Source: Carboxylicivirga linearis (GTDB taxonomy: Bacteria > Bacteroidota > Bacteroidia > Bacteroidales > Marinilabiliaceae). From it: a stretch of DNA of 64,000 nucleotides. Below are positions 45,754 to 54,824 of the stretch, one piece after another; the stretch's first letter is position 1, and every line of letters starts with the position of its first letter. Under the pieces are notes generated by a model. It made no database searches. It had not been told where the DNA came from and saw only the letters and a program-made list of their open reading frames with translations. The DNA is taken from the NCBI RefSeq assembly GCF_018271995.1, contig NZ_JAGUCO010000028.1, positions 1 to 64,000 of the forward strand. The letters are read 5' to 3'. Position numbers and translations under genes: made by a program.

Positions 45754-47196
45754 TTAACTAATTATTTTCGGGTTATATCTCAATTTCACTAATGCGTTTA
45801 TCAACCCACGAAAAATAAAACCATGAAAAGGTAATACGGAATACCAATATAATCTTCCGGTTAATCCTTTCGGGCGAAAAGTGGCTGTTTGTATAAGGGT
45901 ATCTTCTTCTATCCGAAATTCGAGCCATGCTTCTCCGGGTAATTTCATTTCGGCTAGTAACAATAATCGTTTCTCCTCTTTATCAGCATATAGTACTCTC
46001 CAAAAATCCAATGTATCTCCAGCATTAATACTATTCACATTAGTGCGTCCCCTCCGTAAACCAACGCCTCCAGCCATTTTATCCATTATGCCTCTTAACT
46101 TCCATAACCAGTTTCCATAATACCAACCGGTTTCACCTCCCAGTCGCCAAATATTTTCAATACAAGCACTCTCATCAGACACCTGCTTTTTTCTAATATC
46201 TTTAAAACATCCATATTGAGGCACACGTATATAATCCGAAATCATAAAGTTCATTCGTCCACTAATGGTTGAATCCTTCCAGCTGGAAACAATTTCATTT
46301 TGTTCAATCTTTTTAAAAGCCCGTTGAATACATTCTTTGTAAGAAAGTGGTTCTAGTTCTAATAATCGATTAATTGCATCATCTTTTGCTACCACCTCAA
46401 CCTTCATGCTGTCAACCAACGAAACAGCCAGCTTGTATGAAGTAGAAGTCACAAAATACAACCAATAAGAAGATAATTTGGGTGTCATTACCGGAACAGT
46501 CCAAATATATCTCTTCAGCCCCCGAACTTCGGCAAATTTCAACAACATCTCTTTATAGGTCAGAATTTCGTTTCCTCCTATATCAAAACTGCTATTAAAT
46601 AATTCTTTTTTATCAATAACCCCGGTAAGAATAGTAATTACATCAGTAATACCTATGGGTTGACATTTGGTTTTAAGCCAACGGGGCGTAATCATTACAG
46701 GTAATTTCTCAACCAAATCTCGAATAATTTCAAAAGAAGCACTACCTGAACCAATAATAATTCCAGCACGAACCGTTGTTAAAGCATATTTACCTTTACC
46801 TAACTCTATTTCGACCGATTTTCGTGATGAGAGATGTTTTGATAACGTTTGCGAATTAACAATTCCACTCAGATAAATAACCTGCATTACTTGTGTCTTA
46901 CGTAAATATTCGCGAAAGTTAATAGCAGACTGCTTCTCCAACTCACTATAATTTTTGGATGAAGACATTGAATGAACCAGATAATACGCAATGTCAATAT
47001 CTTTAGGAATAGTAACCAGAGTCTCTTTCCGAGTCAAGTCAAGCTCAATTACTTCAATCTTTTCAAATAATGATTTTTCGGGATGAAACTTCTTACGATC
47101 TCTGACGCAGCATACCACATTATATCCCTTATCAACCAAAATTGGTAATAAGCGCTTGCCAATATATCCAGTAGCACCAGTTAGCAGAACTTTCAT
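45754..47196 (-). CDS. SDR-family NAD(P)-binding protein with DUF2867 domain
   Basis: About 480 residues from the ATG at 47196; the frame opens at 47229 but the nucleotide-binding strand begins right at this Met (MKVLLTGATGYIGKRLL). GATGYIG is the glycine-rich NAD(P) loop of extended SDR proteins. From about 320 the protein carries a DUF2867-like region (NIWRLGGETGWYYGNWLW, ETLIQTATFRPKGLTGRLYWY). The combination is a common Bacteroidota/Proteobacteria protein of unknown substrate, sometimes called an NADH-ubiquinone-related epimerase-like protein. It is convergent with the small membrane gene. Confidence 0.85.
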   Translation of the reverse strand: MKVLLTGATGYIGKRLLPILVDKGYNVVCCVRDRKKFHPEKSLFEKIEVIELDLTRKETLVTIPKDIDIAYYLVHSMSSSKNYSELEKQSAINFREYLRKTQVMQVIYLSGIVNSQTLSKHLSSRKSVEIELGKGKYALTTVRAGIIIGSGSASFEIIRDLVEKLPVMITPRWLKTKCQPIGITDVITILTGVIDKKELFNSSFDIGGNEILTYKEMLLKFAEVRGLKRYIWTVPVMTPKLSSYWLYFVTSTSYKLAVSLVDSMKVEVVAKDDAINRLLELEPLSYKECIQRAFKKIEQNEIVSSWKDSTISGRMNFMISDYIRVPQYGCFKDIRKKQVSDESACIENIWRLGGETGWYYGNWLWKLRGIMDKMAGGVGLRRGRTNVNSINAGDTLDFWRVLYADKEEKRLLLLAEMKLPGEAWLEFRIEEDTLIQTATFRPKGLTGRLYWYSVLPFHGFIFRGLINALVKLRYNPKIIS

Positions 47197-47313
47197 ATTA
47201 CATGATTTATTTATTAAACAATCATTCATTGAATAAGTTACTAAAAAACAATTGTCAATAAAATATAAATCAATACAATAAGTAAACTATCTAAAAGGCA
47301 GATCTGACACAAA

Positions 47314-47339
47314 AAAGCCCGGAATTACTTCAGGGCTTT
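47314..47339 (-). terminator. Terminator of hxlB-hxlA
   Basis: AAAGCCC (47314-47320) and GGGCTTT (47333-47339) form the base of a stem that continues GAA/TTC after one mismatch. It sits 33 bp past the hxlA stop on the minus strand, followed there by a T-rich run. Confidence 0.82.
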
Positions 47340-47371
47340 CAAACTATACTCCTTTGGGGAAAGGGTATTTA

Positions 47372-48004
47372 TTAAGCTGCACTTAATGCAACTTTCAATG
47401 CTTTTGCTGCAGCAGCAGGATCTTCAGCTCCATAAATTGCGCCTCCGGCAACAGCGACAACGGCTCCTGAATTTTTAACTGCTTCGATGCTACTTAAGTT
47501 AACTCCTCCGGCGATAGATACCGGAACACCGGCTCTTGCGGCTTCATCAATCAATACCTGAATAGAATAACCGTCTTTAGCTTGCTCATCCAAACCTGCA
47601 TGCAACTCCACAAACTCTACTCCAAGTTCAATAACTTCCTGTGCTCTTTTAACACGGTCTGGAATTCCAATGGTATCTACTACCACACCTTTATTATATT
47701 CTTTAGCTTTAGCAACTGCTCCGGCAATGGTTGCATCATCAACCGATCCTAAAATAGTGATGTAATCGGCACCTGCCTGAAAAGCCATTTCAGCTTCTAA
47801 TGCACCCGCATCAGCTGTTTTAAAATCAGCAAATACTTTTTTATCAGGGAAAGCCTTTTTCATTGCTGTAATAGCACGCAAGCCTTCACTCTTAATAAGT
47901 GGAGTACCCAACTCAATAATATCGATATAAGGTGCCACTTTTGTTGCTAATGCAATTGCATCTTCGGTTTTTAGCAGATCAATTGCTACTTGTAATTTTG
48001 CCAT
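47372..48004 (-). CDS. hxlA: 3-hexulose-6-phosphate synthase
   Basis: 210 residues of the OMP-decarboxylase superfamily barrel: LQVAIDLL (4-11), VFADFKTADAG (57-67) with the catalytic Asp-Lys-Asp-like set, ITILGSVDDATI, GVVVDTIGIPD, FVELHAGLDEQA and SIAGGVNLSSIEAV. The enzyme joins formaldehyde to ribulose 5-phosphate, or in reverse splits hexulose 6-phosphate to feed ribulose 5-phosphate. The C-terminal Ala-rich end is normal. It lies 39 bp after hxlB in one operon, under the divergent AraC gene. Related ulaD/sgbH decarboxylases are the main alternative, but the hxlB partner favours this call. Confidence 0.9.
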   Translation of the reverse strand: MAKLQVAIDLLKTEDAIALATKVAPYIDIIELGTPLIKSEGLRAITAMKKAFPDKKVFADFKTADAGALEAEMAFQAGADYITILGSVDDATIAGAVAKAKEYNKGVVVDTIGIPDRVKRAQEVIELGVEFVELHAGLDEQAKDGYSIQVLIDEAARAGVPVSIAGGVNLSSIEAVKNSGAVVAVAGGAIYGAEDPAAAAKALKVALSAA

Positions 48005-48043
48005 AATATTTAAATGTTTATTTGTTTTTTAATCAATAATTAT

Positions 48044-48652
48044 CTATTCCATATTGGTATGACGCTTCCATAAGTCATCGCGGCTTACACCCGACTCCTG
48101 CCATAAATGCTGAATGATAGCATCGAAAAGCAACAAAAAGGATTGTTCGAATAAACTTCCGGCATATTGATGTGAAACAGTTTTATTCAGTTGTTGCTTT
48201 CCGGCAGCAGGGATAATGATTCGATGAGCAGATAATACTGCAAGTGGCGACGCCGGATTAGTTGTAAAGCTTATAATTTCCGCTCCACATTTACGAGCTG
48301 TTTCAGCTGCCTTTACGATATTTGATGTAGTTCCCGAACCCGATCCGGCAATCAATAAATCGCCCTCTGTAATTGCAGGACTAGTTGTTTCACCCACTAC
48401 ATGAACATTGAATCCTAAATGCATCAATCGCATTGCAGCTGCATTAATCATAAACCCGGTACGTCCGGCTCCCAATAAAAATATGGATTTTGCTTTTTTA
48501 ATGGAATTTTCGATTTCCGATATCTCATTCAACTCAATATGACTAAACAGTTGTTGATGTTCTGAAATAATCATTCCCAACGCTTGTTGAACCCCCTCTT
48601 TTTGTGTTAATGTATCTGTATATTCCATAGCCTTCATATTATTACATTGCAA
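48044..48652 (-). CDS. hxlB: 6-phospho-3-hexuloisomerase (SIS domain)
   Basis: About 200 residues (Met at codon 6 or 9 may be the true start). Sugar isomerase (SIS) fold: SIFLLGAGRTGFMINAAAMRL, VVGETTSPAITEGDLLIAGSGSG and EIISFTTNPASPLA. It interconverts 3-hexulose 6-phosphate and fructose 6-phosphate, the second step of the ribulose monophosphate pathway. First gene of the operon; 153 bp separate it from the divergent AraC-type regulator. Confidence 0.9.
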   Translation of the reverse strand: MQCNNMKAMEYTDTLTQKEGVQQALGMIISEHQQLFSHIELNEISEIENSIKKAKSIFLLGAGRTGFMINAAAMRLMHLGFNVHVVGETTSPAITEGDLLIAGSGSGTTSNIVKAAETARKCGAEIISFTTNPASPLAVLSAHRIIIPAAGKQQLNKTVSHQYAGSLFEQSFLLLFDAIIQHLWQESGVSRDDLWKRHTNME

Positions 48653-48805
48653 AACTAGAACAGAAAAAAAGATGCTGAAGTATACTATTTGATAGTTGTA
48701 TGGTATAATTTGCCCATATCCATACTACCTATTGGATATTCTGATATTTTTGTGGTACAATATGGAAATAAGCTATATTTCAAGTCACGATAAAGGGGAA
48801 AGATC

Positions 48806-49648
48806 ATGTTAGAAAATCAAGTTATTTACATCCGCAATTTAGATAATTGTCCACCTTCTTATTTAGACGATCCGGCAAGAAGAGAATTTTTTGAAATTGT
48901 TTGGCTATACGATGAGGATGCTTTACATATACCTCAACATTCATTTCAAACATTGCGTGGAGATTGGATTTATCTGATTCCTCCTTACCGCGTACATCAG
49001 TTAAATAAAGCAGGTAAAAAGGGTATTCTAATATCTTTTAAACGTGAGTTAGTCGAAGGCGATTTAAAGGAATTTATTCTTGATATATTTCGCATGTTTA
49101 ATATTCAGGGCGAATTTTCATGCCTTCAGGTAAACGAGCAAAGTGCCAAAGGACTGGCTTCGGTTTTTGATCTTCTTATGGAAGAATACCAAAAAGAAGA
49201 AAGCCAATTGGTGATGATAAAAGCCTTGCTAAAAGTATTTCTTCTTAAATTAATCGAGCTTAAGGAGCAACATTTTACCAAGCAGGATATTAACGAAAAG
49301 CGTATTTACGAATTTATGCTTTTACTTGAAATGAATTATTTGGAGGAACGCACAGCCGAGTTTTATGCCGATAAATTAGGCATCAGTGCCAAACGATTAA
49401 ATCAGATATTAAAAGAAAAACTGAATAAAACAGCCATGCAGTTGATTCACGATCGTGTGGTACTGGAAGCCAAACGGCAAATTATTCATAGTGAAAACAC
49501 CATTAAAGAAATTGGTTTTAACCTGGGATTTAAAGACAGTTCTTACTTCAGTCGTTTTTTTAAACAGTTAACCAAACAAACTCCGCAAGAATTTCAGCAA
49601 AGTGTAAAAGAGCATGTGCAGAAGCAAGACAATACTTTAATAAATTAA
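48806..49648 (+). CDS. AraC-family transcriptional regulator
   Basis: 280 residues. An N-terminal cupin-like effector domain (about 20-140, FEIVWLYDEDALHIPQHSFQ, IYLIPPYRVHQL) and a C-terminal double HTH (about 170-270: FYADKLGISAKRLNQILKEK and IKEIGFNLGFKDSSYFSRFFK). Divergent from hxlB-hxlA, so it is the probable activator of the ribulose-monophosphate genes. The ligand is unknown. Convergent with the HTH gene at 49673. Confidence 0.9.
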   Translation: MLENQVIYIRNLDNCPPSYLDDPARREFFEIVWLYDEDALHIPQHSFQTLRGDWIYLIPPYRVHQLNKAGKKGILISFKRELVEGDLKEFILDIFRMFNIQGEFSCLQVNEQSAKGLASVFDLLMEEYQKEESQLVMIKALLKVFLLKLIELKEQHFTKQDINEKRIYEFMLLLEMNYLEERTAEFYADKLGISAKRLNQILKEKLNKTAMQLIHDRVVLEAKRQIIHSENTIKEIGFNLGFKDSSYFSRFFKQLTKQTPQEFQQSVKEHVQKQDNTLIN

Positions 49649-49656
49649 TAAAGAAT

Positions 49657-49685
49657 TGAGTTTGTATATTGATTATTCAAACTCA
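49657..49685. terminator. Stem between convergent regulator genes
   Basis: TGAGTTTG (49657-49664) and CAAACTCA (49678-49685) form an 8-bp stem with a 13-nt loop followed by GTTTT. It overlaps the last codons of the minus-strand HTH gene. A weak bidirectional terminator is the simplest reading. Confidence 0.45.
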
Positions 49686-50647
49686 GTTTTCAGCTTTTGC
49701 ACTTTACTTTTTAGCTGGTTGAAGAATCGGAATCGTTCACGTTCTGATGTTCCACTCAGCTGCATCGATTTTATTTTAGTGTTATCAATCCACCTTTCGG
49801 TTTCTTCATTAAAAGCCTGATCAGTTGTAAAAATGGCATTGATGGTAAAAAGTTTAATGGATGTAGTTGTCCCCTTAGGGCTTTTCATTTGAATAAAGTC
49901 ATTTTGCATATCCACCGGACTCAGATAGAAATTAAAAGGCGTAGCTATTCCTTTATATACTTTGGATGCAACCTGAGTTTTTTGCTCAATATCTTTTACC
50001 ATACTTTGCAATTGCTCAACCAAAAGCAATGCGTTTTCATTGGATTCGAAACTACCAATATCGTTATAATAACTTATCAAATTAAGGATAGGTTCAATGG
50101 TGTGATCACTCCATATTTCAGTAGATGGAATTTGTAAGAAGGAATCAACAATTGAATGATAAGTTGTTTCAAGCTTATCCTTATCCAATTGCTTAACAAA
50201 AGCCTCATAAGTAATTACTTCGTTGGTTAAACTCCGAAAAAGAGCATACACTTTAAAGAAGGTAAGCTCAGTGTAAGGCAAAAAATGAAAAACAGGAACA
50301 TCCTGTGCAGTTATCTTACATTCGGCTTTACCACTTTTTGCTAATGCAATATAAAGCTGAGCTAAACGATTCATATACTTCTCATATGCATCAGAAGAAC
50401 CAAAACTCAATGGAGTATAATTAAACGGAATTGAATCAACCCGATGATTCATTAAATGATCGAGCGAAATACCAAAATGCGAACACAATAATTTCAGCTC
50501 ACTTAACGATAATTCCTTATCACCTCTAATACGTCGGTAAGTTGAGTCGGAACTAATCTGTAACAAATCACCAATTACATCAGCTAATCGTAAATTAGGC
50601 TCTAAATTATTCTTAATCTCATCAAAAAGCTTCTGTTGAATCTCCAT
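49673..50647 (-). CDS. HTH-domain protein with helical C-terminal domain
   Basis: 324 residues. The first 65 residues form an HTH of the XRE/BetR kind (LADVIGDLLQISSDSTYRRIRGDKELSLSELKLL). The rest is helical with no recognisable catalytic motif. This architecture recurs in Bacteroidota as uncharacterised regulators. No obvious target is adjacent; it is convergent with the AraC gene and has a 232-bp empty space upstream. Confidence 0.75.
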   Translation of the reverse strand: MEIQQKLFDEIKNNLEPNLRLADVIGDLLQISSDSTYRRIRGDKELSLSELKLLCSHFGISLDHLMNHRVDSIPFNYTPLSFGSSDAYEKYMNRLAQLYIALAKSGKAECKITAQDVPVFHFLPYTELTFFKVYALFRSLTNEVITYEAFVKQLDKDKLETTYHSIVDSFLQIPSTEIWSDHTIEPILNLISYYNDIGSFESNENALLLVEQLQSMVKDIEQKTQVASKVYKGIATPFNFYLSPVDMQNDFIQMKSPKGTTTSIKLFTINAIFTTDQAFNEETERWIDNTKIKSMQLSGTSERERFRFFNQLKSKVQKLKTEFE

Positions 50648-50879
50648 TTTAATGAATGATAAATCAATAATTGAAGTATTATTATTTGCAATTATCCGTA
50701 AATATAGAATTTATCCAACGGATTATTGCAAATTGCAAGAAGAATCAACAGTACTTCTACTTATATACCAGCTATTTTTTATTGAATATCCATAATTAGC
50801 TTCAACCTCTTTGAAATAGCCGTTTTAGATCCTTCCTACAGCTCTCTACATTTGTTATCAAACAATAAATAAAATCGCC

Positions 50880-51074
50880 ATGATAAAATATTATTTACTT
50901 CTTCCTATTATTGTTTGGGGAGGATACAAAATCGTCAAATTTGAAAAATCATTAGAGAATGATAAAGGAAATACTAGATACGAACAAGCTGCAAATTGCG
51001 AACACCATTACTCGCATCAAAAGCTAGTAAAGCCAGTTAGTATTTTTAACTATTCCAACCACCCGTCACTATGA
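50880..51074 (+). CDS. Possible small hypothetical protein, 64 aa
   Basis: An ORF with a hydrophobic N-terminus (YYLLLPIIVWGGYKIV) and a polar tail containing Cys and His (CEHHYSH). It overlaps the convergent DUF4198 stop by 6 bp. Nothing else supports it, but it opens in an otherwise empty space and its N-terminus looks like a membrane anchor. Could be spurious. Confidence 0.3.
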   Translation: MIKYYLLLPIIVWGGYKIVKFEKSLENDKGNTRYEQAANCEHHYSHQKLVKPVSIFNYSNHPSL

Positions 51075-51872
51075 TGGCAAATTAACCTCGAGTGTTAACG
51101 AAGTATTGTAACTTTCCCAATAACCATCATCATTTTTTGTATGGATGGTCACAAATAATAACACCAAGCCGGCTTTCTTTGCCGTAAAACTAAATACTCC
51201 ATTATCATTAGTATAAATATTACTATCGCGAGAATTTTCTACGTCGTATAAATCACCAATTCGTTTTTTATCGTAATGCTCATTGTTATAAACTACCACA
51301 ATACGGGTATCAGCAACAGGTCTTCCATCCTGATAAACTTTGAACGAATTTTCTTGATCCACAATTATCTTATTGGGAGATGATAATGGTATTATTTCCA
51401 CCCCTTTGCTAACTAATGTAGGTTCATAATTAGGTTTGCCTTTCATCAAATATGTATCAGCACTGCTATAATACTGAAGTGTGGTCATGGTTCCCGTATG
51501 ATTCTTAATATCATCGGAAAAATACAATTTCCCTTCTGCCGTTTCTATAGCCTTATATTTAGGTCCTTTGCGTAAAGCAGCATGAATACGATATGTACCT
51601 TCCAACGAAATTTCAGGTTCTAAATAACAGGCAGCACTTGTTTTGGCAGTTGGTTTAAGCTCAATTTGCTCTTGTTTAGGACCAAACATGATGTAAGATG
51701 GAGCTACCATGGCAAAATCAGCTTGAAAAGGAAATTCGGTAAACGAAGATTCAATCTGTAAGCGATTATGAAGAATGATAAATTGGTTTGGTTTTAAAAA
51801 AGGAACATGTGCCTTAGCTGTAAAGCTATTCAAAGACAAAACAATGGCTGCAACTGTCAATAAAATTCTCAT
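51069..51872 (-). CDS. DUF4198 periplasmic protein under B12 riboswitch control
   Basis: 267 residues with a signal peptide ending TAKA, then HVPFLKPNQF, the usual start of mature DUF4198 (COG5266) proteins with a His at position 1. The domain is all-beta, with an Ig-like C-terminal part (RPVADTRIVVVYNN, TNDNGVFSFTAKKAGLVLL). This family is linked with nickel and cobalt uptake. The cobalamin riboswitch directly upstream on the same strand fits a cobalt- or corrinoid-scavenging role; the metal or ligand is inferred. Confidence 0.85.
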   Translation of the reverse strand: MRILLTVAAIVLSLNSFTAKAHVPFLKPNQFIILHNRLQIESSFTEFPFQADFAMVAPSYIMFGPKQEQIELKPTAKTSAACYLEPEISLEGTYRIHAALRKGPKYKAIETAEGKLYFSDDIKNHTGTMTTLQYYSSADTYLMKGKPNYEPTLVSKGVEIIPLSSPNKIIVDQENSFKVYQDGRPVADTRIVVVYNNEHYDKKRIGDLYDVENSRDSNIYTNDNGVFSFTAKKAGLVLLFVTIHTKNDDGYWESYNTSLTLEVNLPS

Positions 51873-51973
51873 CAGATACTTATTAATTGGTTTAAAAAAT
51901 GCAGCTTAAGAGATGAGAATAGAATAACAATTGCCAACTATTATCTTATGCCTTTCTCCCGAAAGCTACGATA

Positions 51974-52135
51974 CTTGTATTCGGCAGGTCTTCTGACTTG
52001 TTCCTGTTTTATCGCCTTCCCAACGCTAATGGTTAGTGGCAGAGATGATAAAACACTTAGTAGAACTTACAGCTACGGGGATAGTTCCTGAATTACACAG
52101 GATTCCCTTTTAATCGATAAGAACCGAATATCAAG
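51974..52135 (-). promoter_or_regulatory. Cobalamin riboswitch
   Basis: On the minus strand the outer P1 helix pairs CTTG-A-TATTCGG (from 52135) with CCGAATACAAG (to 51974). Between them are GCCACT...GGGAAGGC (about 52035-52014), the conserved core of the B12 element, and near the 3' end AGTCAGAAGACCTGCC (about 51997-51982), the B12 box. It precedes the DUF4198 start by about 100 nt, so it is expected to shut that gene off when adenosyl- or other cobalamin is plentiful. Class assignment is by motif; a covariance model was not run. Confidence 0.92.
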
Positions 52136-52336
52136 ACCAAAAGTAAAGAAAGATTTTTGACCCAAATAGAATATTATCCGATATTTTACACTCTGTGGAT
52201 TAATTAAAAAGTAACAGATTATTTATTAAGCTGATATACAGTTCCGGCTTTTATATACTTCTTTATAATTTCATAATTGGCTCCTACATCTGTAATGCGT
52301 TTAAACTTCACACACTTAAAATTCAAAACGTTATCT
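52136..52336. other. Spacer with out-of-frame coding-like tail
   Basis: Between the SGNH hydrolase stop and the riboswitch. On the minus strand, in the +1 frame relative to that gene, about 38 codons run without a stop to TAA near 52217, including VKFKRITDVGANYEIIKKY and AGTVYQLNK. There is no ATG. It may be a leftover of a longer C-terminus or of another gene. Confidence 0.35.
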
Positions 52337-54634
52337 TTATTCAGCTAAATAAACAACACCATCAATTTTTAATTCCTGACCTTGTATAACACTTACAAAC
52401 TTGTAAAAATCGACACCAGTCTCATATATATTGGTGATAAAAACCTGACCTTTTGCTGCGCGCATACTTTTGCTATTTGTTTCAATCATCGAGAGTGAGT
52501 ACCGACAATCATCCAGCCATTTAAGTTTATATTTCGTTGTTGTCCCTTTGTAGTATTCATATTGAAAGTCTGGATCTCTTTCGATAATCATAAAAGTACC
52601 ATCAGGCATCTGGTATTTAAATTTTCCAACCTTAAAAGTTCCGCAATCCGTATTAATAAATTCGTAATTTTTTGTCTTCTCCTTTTCAATATCATCAAAA
52701 AACTCATTGGCTAATTCACCCTCCTTTAATTCCTGAGATAAAATTTGGCCTATCTGAACGGTTTCTTTGTTTTTTGAATCTATGCTCAATGCCATTAAAA
52801 AATACTTCCTTGCTAATTCAGTATTTCGTAATTGTATATAATCCCAGGCTAATTTGTTTAATATATCAATATGATCGTCATTTGATTTTAAGTCTTTCTT
52901 TTTCTTAACTATTTCTTTAAGAACATTTATTTTATCAGCGAATTGCTCACCATTATCGCTAGCTGCAACTATGTAATTATAATATTTTAGTGCCTCTTCC
53001 GGCATGTCAAGTTGTGTATACGACTCTGACAACTGTTGTGCTCCGGCAACTGTTGGATGTAGCTTAAATTCTTTGGAATAATAAAATGCTGCCTTTACCA
53101 TATTTTGGGCATTCATACTTAATAAGGCTGCCTTCTTTAAAAAACTTGCTTCTAATGGATTTATCAAAGCAAAAGCTTCACTTATTTTTAATGCCTCCTT
53201 TTTATTTCCCCTTTTTAGCTCCGAAGTATAAAGTTTTCCCTGAACTTTATCCCACGAAGTTTCACCAAGAGTGTATTTTAATACATCTTTTTGCAATTCA
53301 CTTTTAGCATCAATTAAGTTTTGCTTTGGTTTGGGATTGTTAGTAAAAGGCCATTCATTCAACATATAATCAATTTGATAAGCTCCTTTCAGTGAATCTA
53401 CTTCATTAACCGGCATTTCATCCAATAACTGCTCAAAGCTCATCGCTGCACTCCAATCTTTATCAACAAGTTGATTCTCTTTTATTTTATTAAAAAAGGC
53501 ATCTGATAGCAATGCATAACCATATAAATTAGGATGTACATGCTCCAATAAGGTTTCATTTCCTATAATACCATGCGGAGAGGCCTGTTCAAAACGTGAT
53601 TTCGCATCAACAAACTCCACATGATTATATGAGTTAGCTATCTTCTTAATTTCCTCATTTATTCCTTCTGGAGCTCTGAACCTCAACAAATCGTATTCTT
53701 TAGCTTTTACAAACAGCTTTTTCGCCTCTTTAAAGTCATTATTGTTATAGAATTCCCAAGCCCTTTCAAAACTTTTTAAGGCTGAATATTCTGAATCAGC
53801 ATCACTGATAAATGGTTTTAAATCCTTTTCGTTACTCACCAAATTACTAATAAAGACAGGAATAGCCTCTTCATTCAAAACCTCCAAAGTAAGATTTATA
53901 TTATACTTGAATTGATCAATGGCCTGCCAATATTTTTCTGACTCATAGGCAATCTTTTTATCAGCAGGCATATGTTGCATCAAGCTTTTCTCAGAAATTT
54001 TATCATCCTTATCCCCAAACCCATCAACAATATTATATACTAATTGAAATAATTTTAACTCTCTTAATCTGATAATGCTTTTTACAATCTTTGGGTTATT
54101 GCCGACTTTCAATGTGGAACCAACGCCCAGCGCTCCGTAATACTCGTTATGACCAACATAAATTAAAACCGCATCAGGATCGTAATCAACAAGCTCTTCA
54201 GCAAAATCGGCTATAGTATATGAATTAACGGCGGTTAACGATAGGTTTATAATTTCAAAATTAACATCAGGAAATGTAAACATTAGCCGATACTTAAGCC
54301 AACGATGAAAAGATCCATTAAATCCATAAGGAAAACCTACTGTTGTTGATTCTCCTAACACAAAAATCCGATAGGTATCTTTTGACTTTTCTTTTAAAAA
54401 TGGCTCATAATATCCTATAGTAGCCTGCTCTTCACTCATGAAAAATTTCTCCGAAGCGAAATCATTCATCACATAGTAATCAGGATATGTTTCGCTTTCT
54501 ACAAAAAGATCATAGTTATGACCGTACCCGACCAACCTTAGTATTAATTCAAACAACAAAATTAAAAGCAGTGAAAACGAAATGGATAAAATTCTGAATA
54601 ACCAGACCTTATTACTTTTGGATTTGTTTTTCAT
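52337..54634 (-). CDS. SGNH/GDSL-family hydrolase with TPR-like repeats
   Basis: 765 residues with an N-terminal signal anchor (about 10-35). The SGNH fold is visible: FVLGESTTVG (Ser96 in block I), the GHNEYYG Asn block near residue 160 and EHVHPNLYGY with the catalytic Asp/Glu-x-x-His near 365. Helical TPR-like repeats occupy about 440-640 (EALKYYNYIVAA, ELARKYFLMALSID). The C-terminal 120 residues are a separate beta-rich part. Esterases of this type often deacylate or acylate cell-surface polysaccharides. Substrate unknown. Confidence 0.83.
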   Translation of the reverse strand: MKNKSKSNKVWLFRILSISFSLLLILLFELILRLVGYGHNYDLFVESETYPDYYVMNDFASEKFFMSEEQATIGYYEPFLKEKSKDTYRIFVLGESTTVGFPYGFNGSFHRWLKYRLMFTFPDVNFEIINLSLTAVNSYTIADFAEELVDYDPDAVLIYVGHNEYYGALGVGSTLKVGNNPKIVKSIIRLRELKLFQLVYNIVDGFGDKDDKISEKSLMQHMPADKKIAYESEKYWQAIDQFKYNINLTLEVLNEEAIPVFISNLVSNEKDLKPFISDADSEYSALKSFERAWEFYNNNDFKEAKKLFVKAKEYDLLRFRAPEGINEEIKKIANSYNHVEFVDAKSRFEQASPHGIIGNETLLEHVHPNLYGYALLSDAFFNKIKENQLVDKDWSAAMSFEQLLDEMPVNEVDSLKGAYQIDYMLNEWPFTNNPKPKQNLIDAKSELQKDVLKYTLGETSWDKVQGKLYTSELKRGNKKEALKISEAFALINPLEASFLKKAALLSMNAQNMVKAAFYYSKEFKLHPTVAGAQQLSESYTQLDMPEEALKYYNYIVAASDNGEQFADKINVLKEIVKKKKDLKSNDDHIDILNKLAWDYIQLRNTELARKYFLMALSIDSKNKETVQIGQILSQELKEGELANEFFDDIEKEKTKNYEFINTDCGTFKVGKFKYQMPDGTFMIIERDPDFQYEYYKGTTTKYKLKWLDDCRYSLSMIETNSKSMRAAKGQVFITNIYETGVDFYKFVSVIQGQELKIDGVVYLAE

Positions 54635-54824
54635 ATTAATTGAATTTAGGGTAACCTAAATTAACTAATTTGAGAAACTTTAAAAATTGTTTCTTCAAAA
54701 TTACGCAACCCAAAATCCTAAATATTCGACAGTTGCACCTCTTATTTTGGAAACTACAGAAAATTCCATGAGGGCTTATAGCTCAATATAATTGCCCGCT
54801 AATTCTCTATTTCAATCGCAGAAA

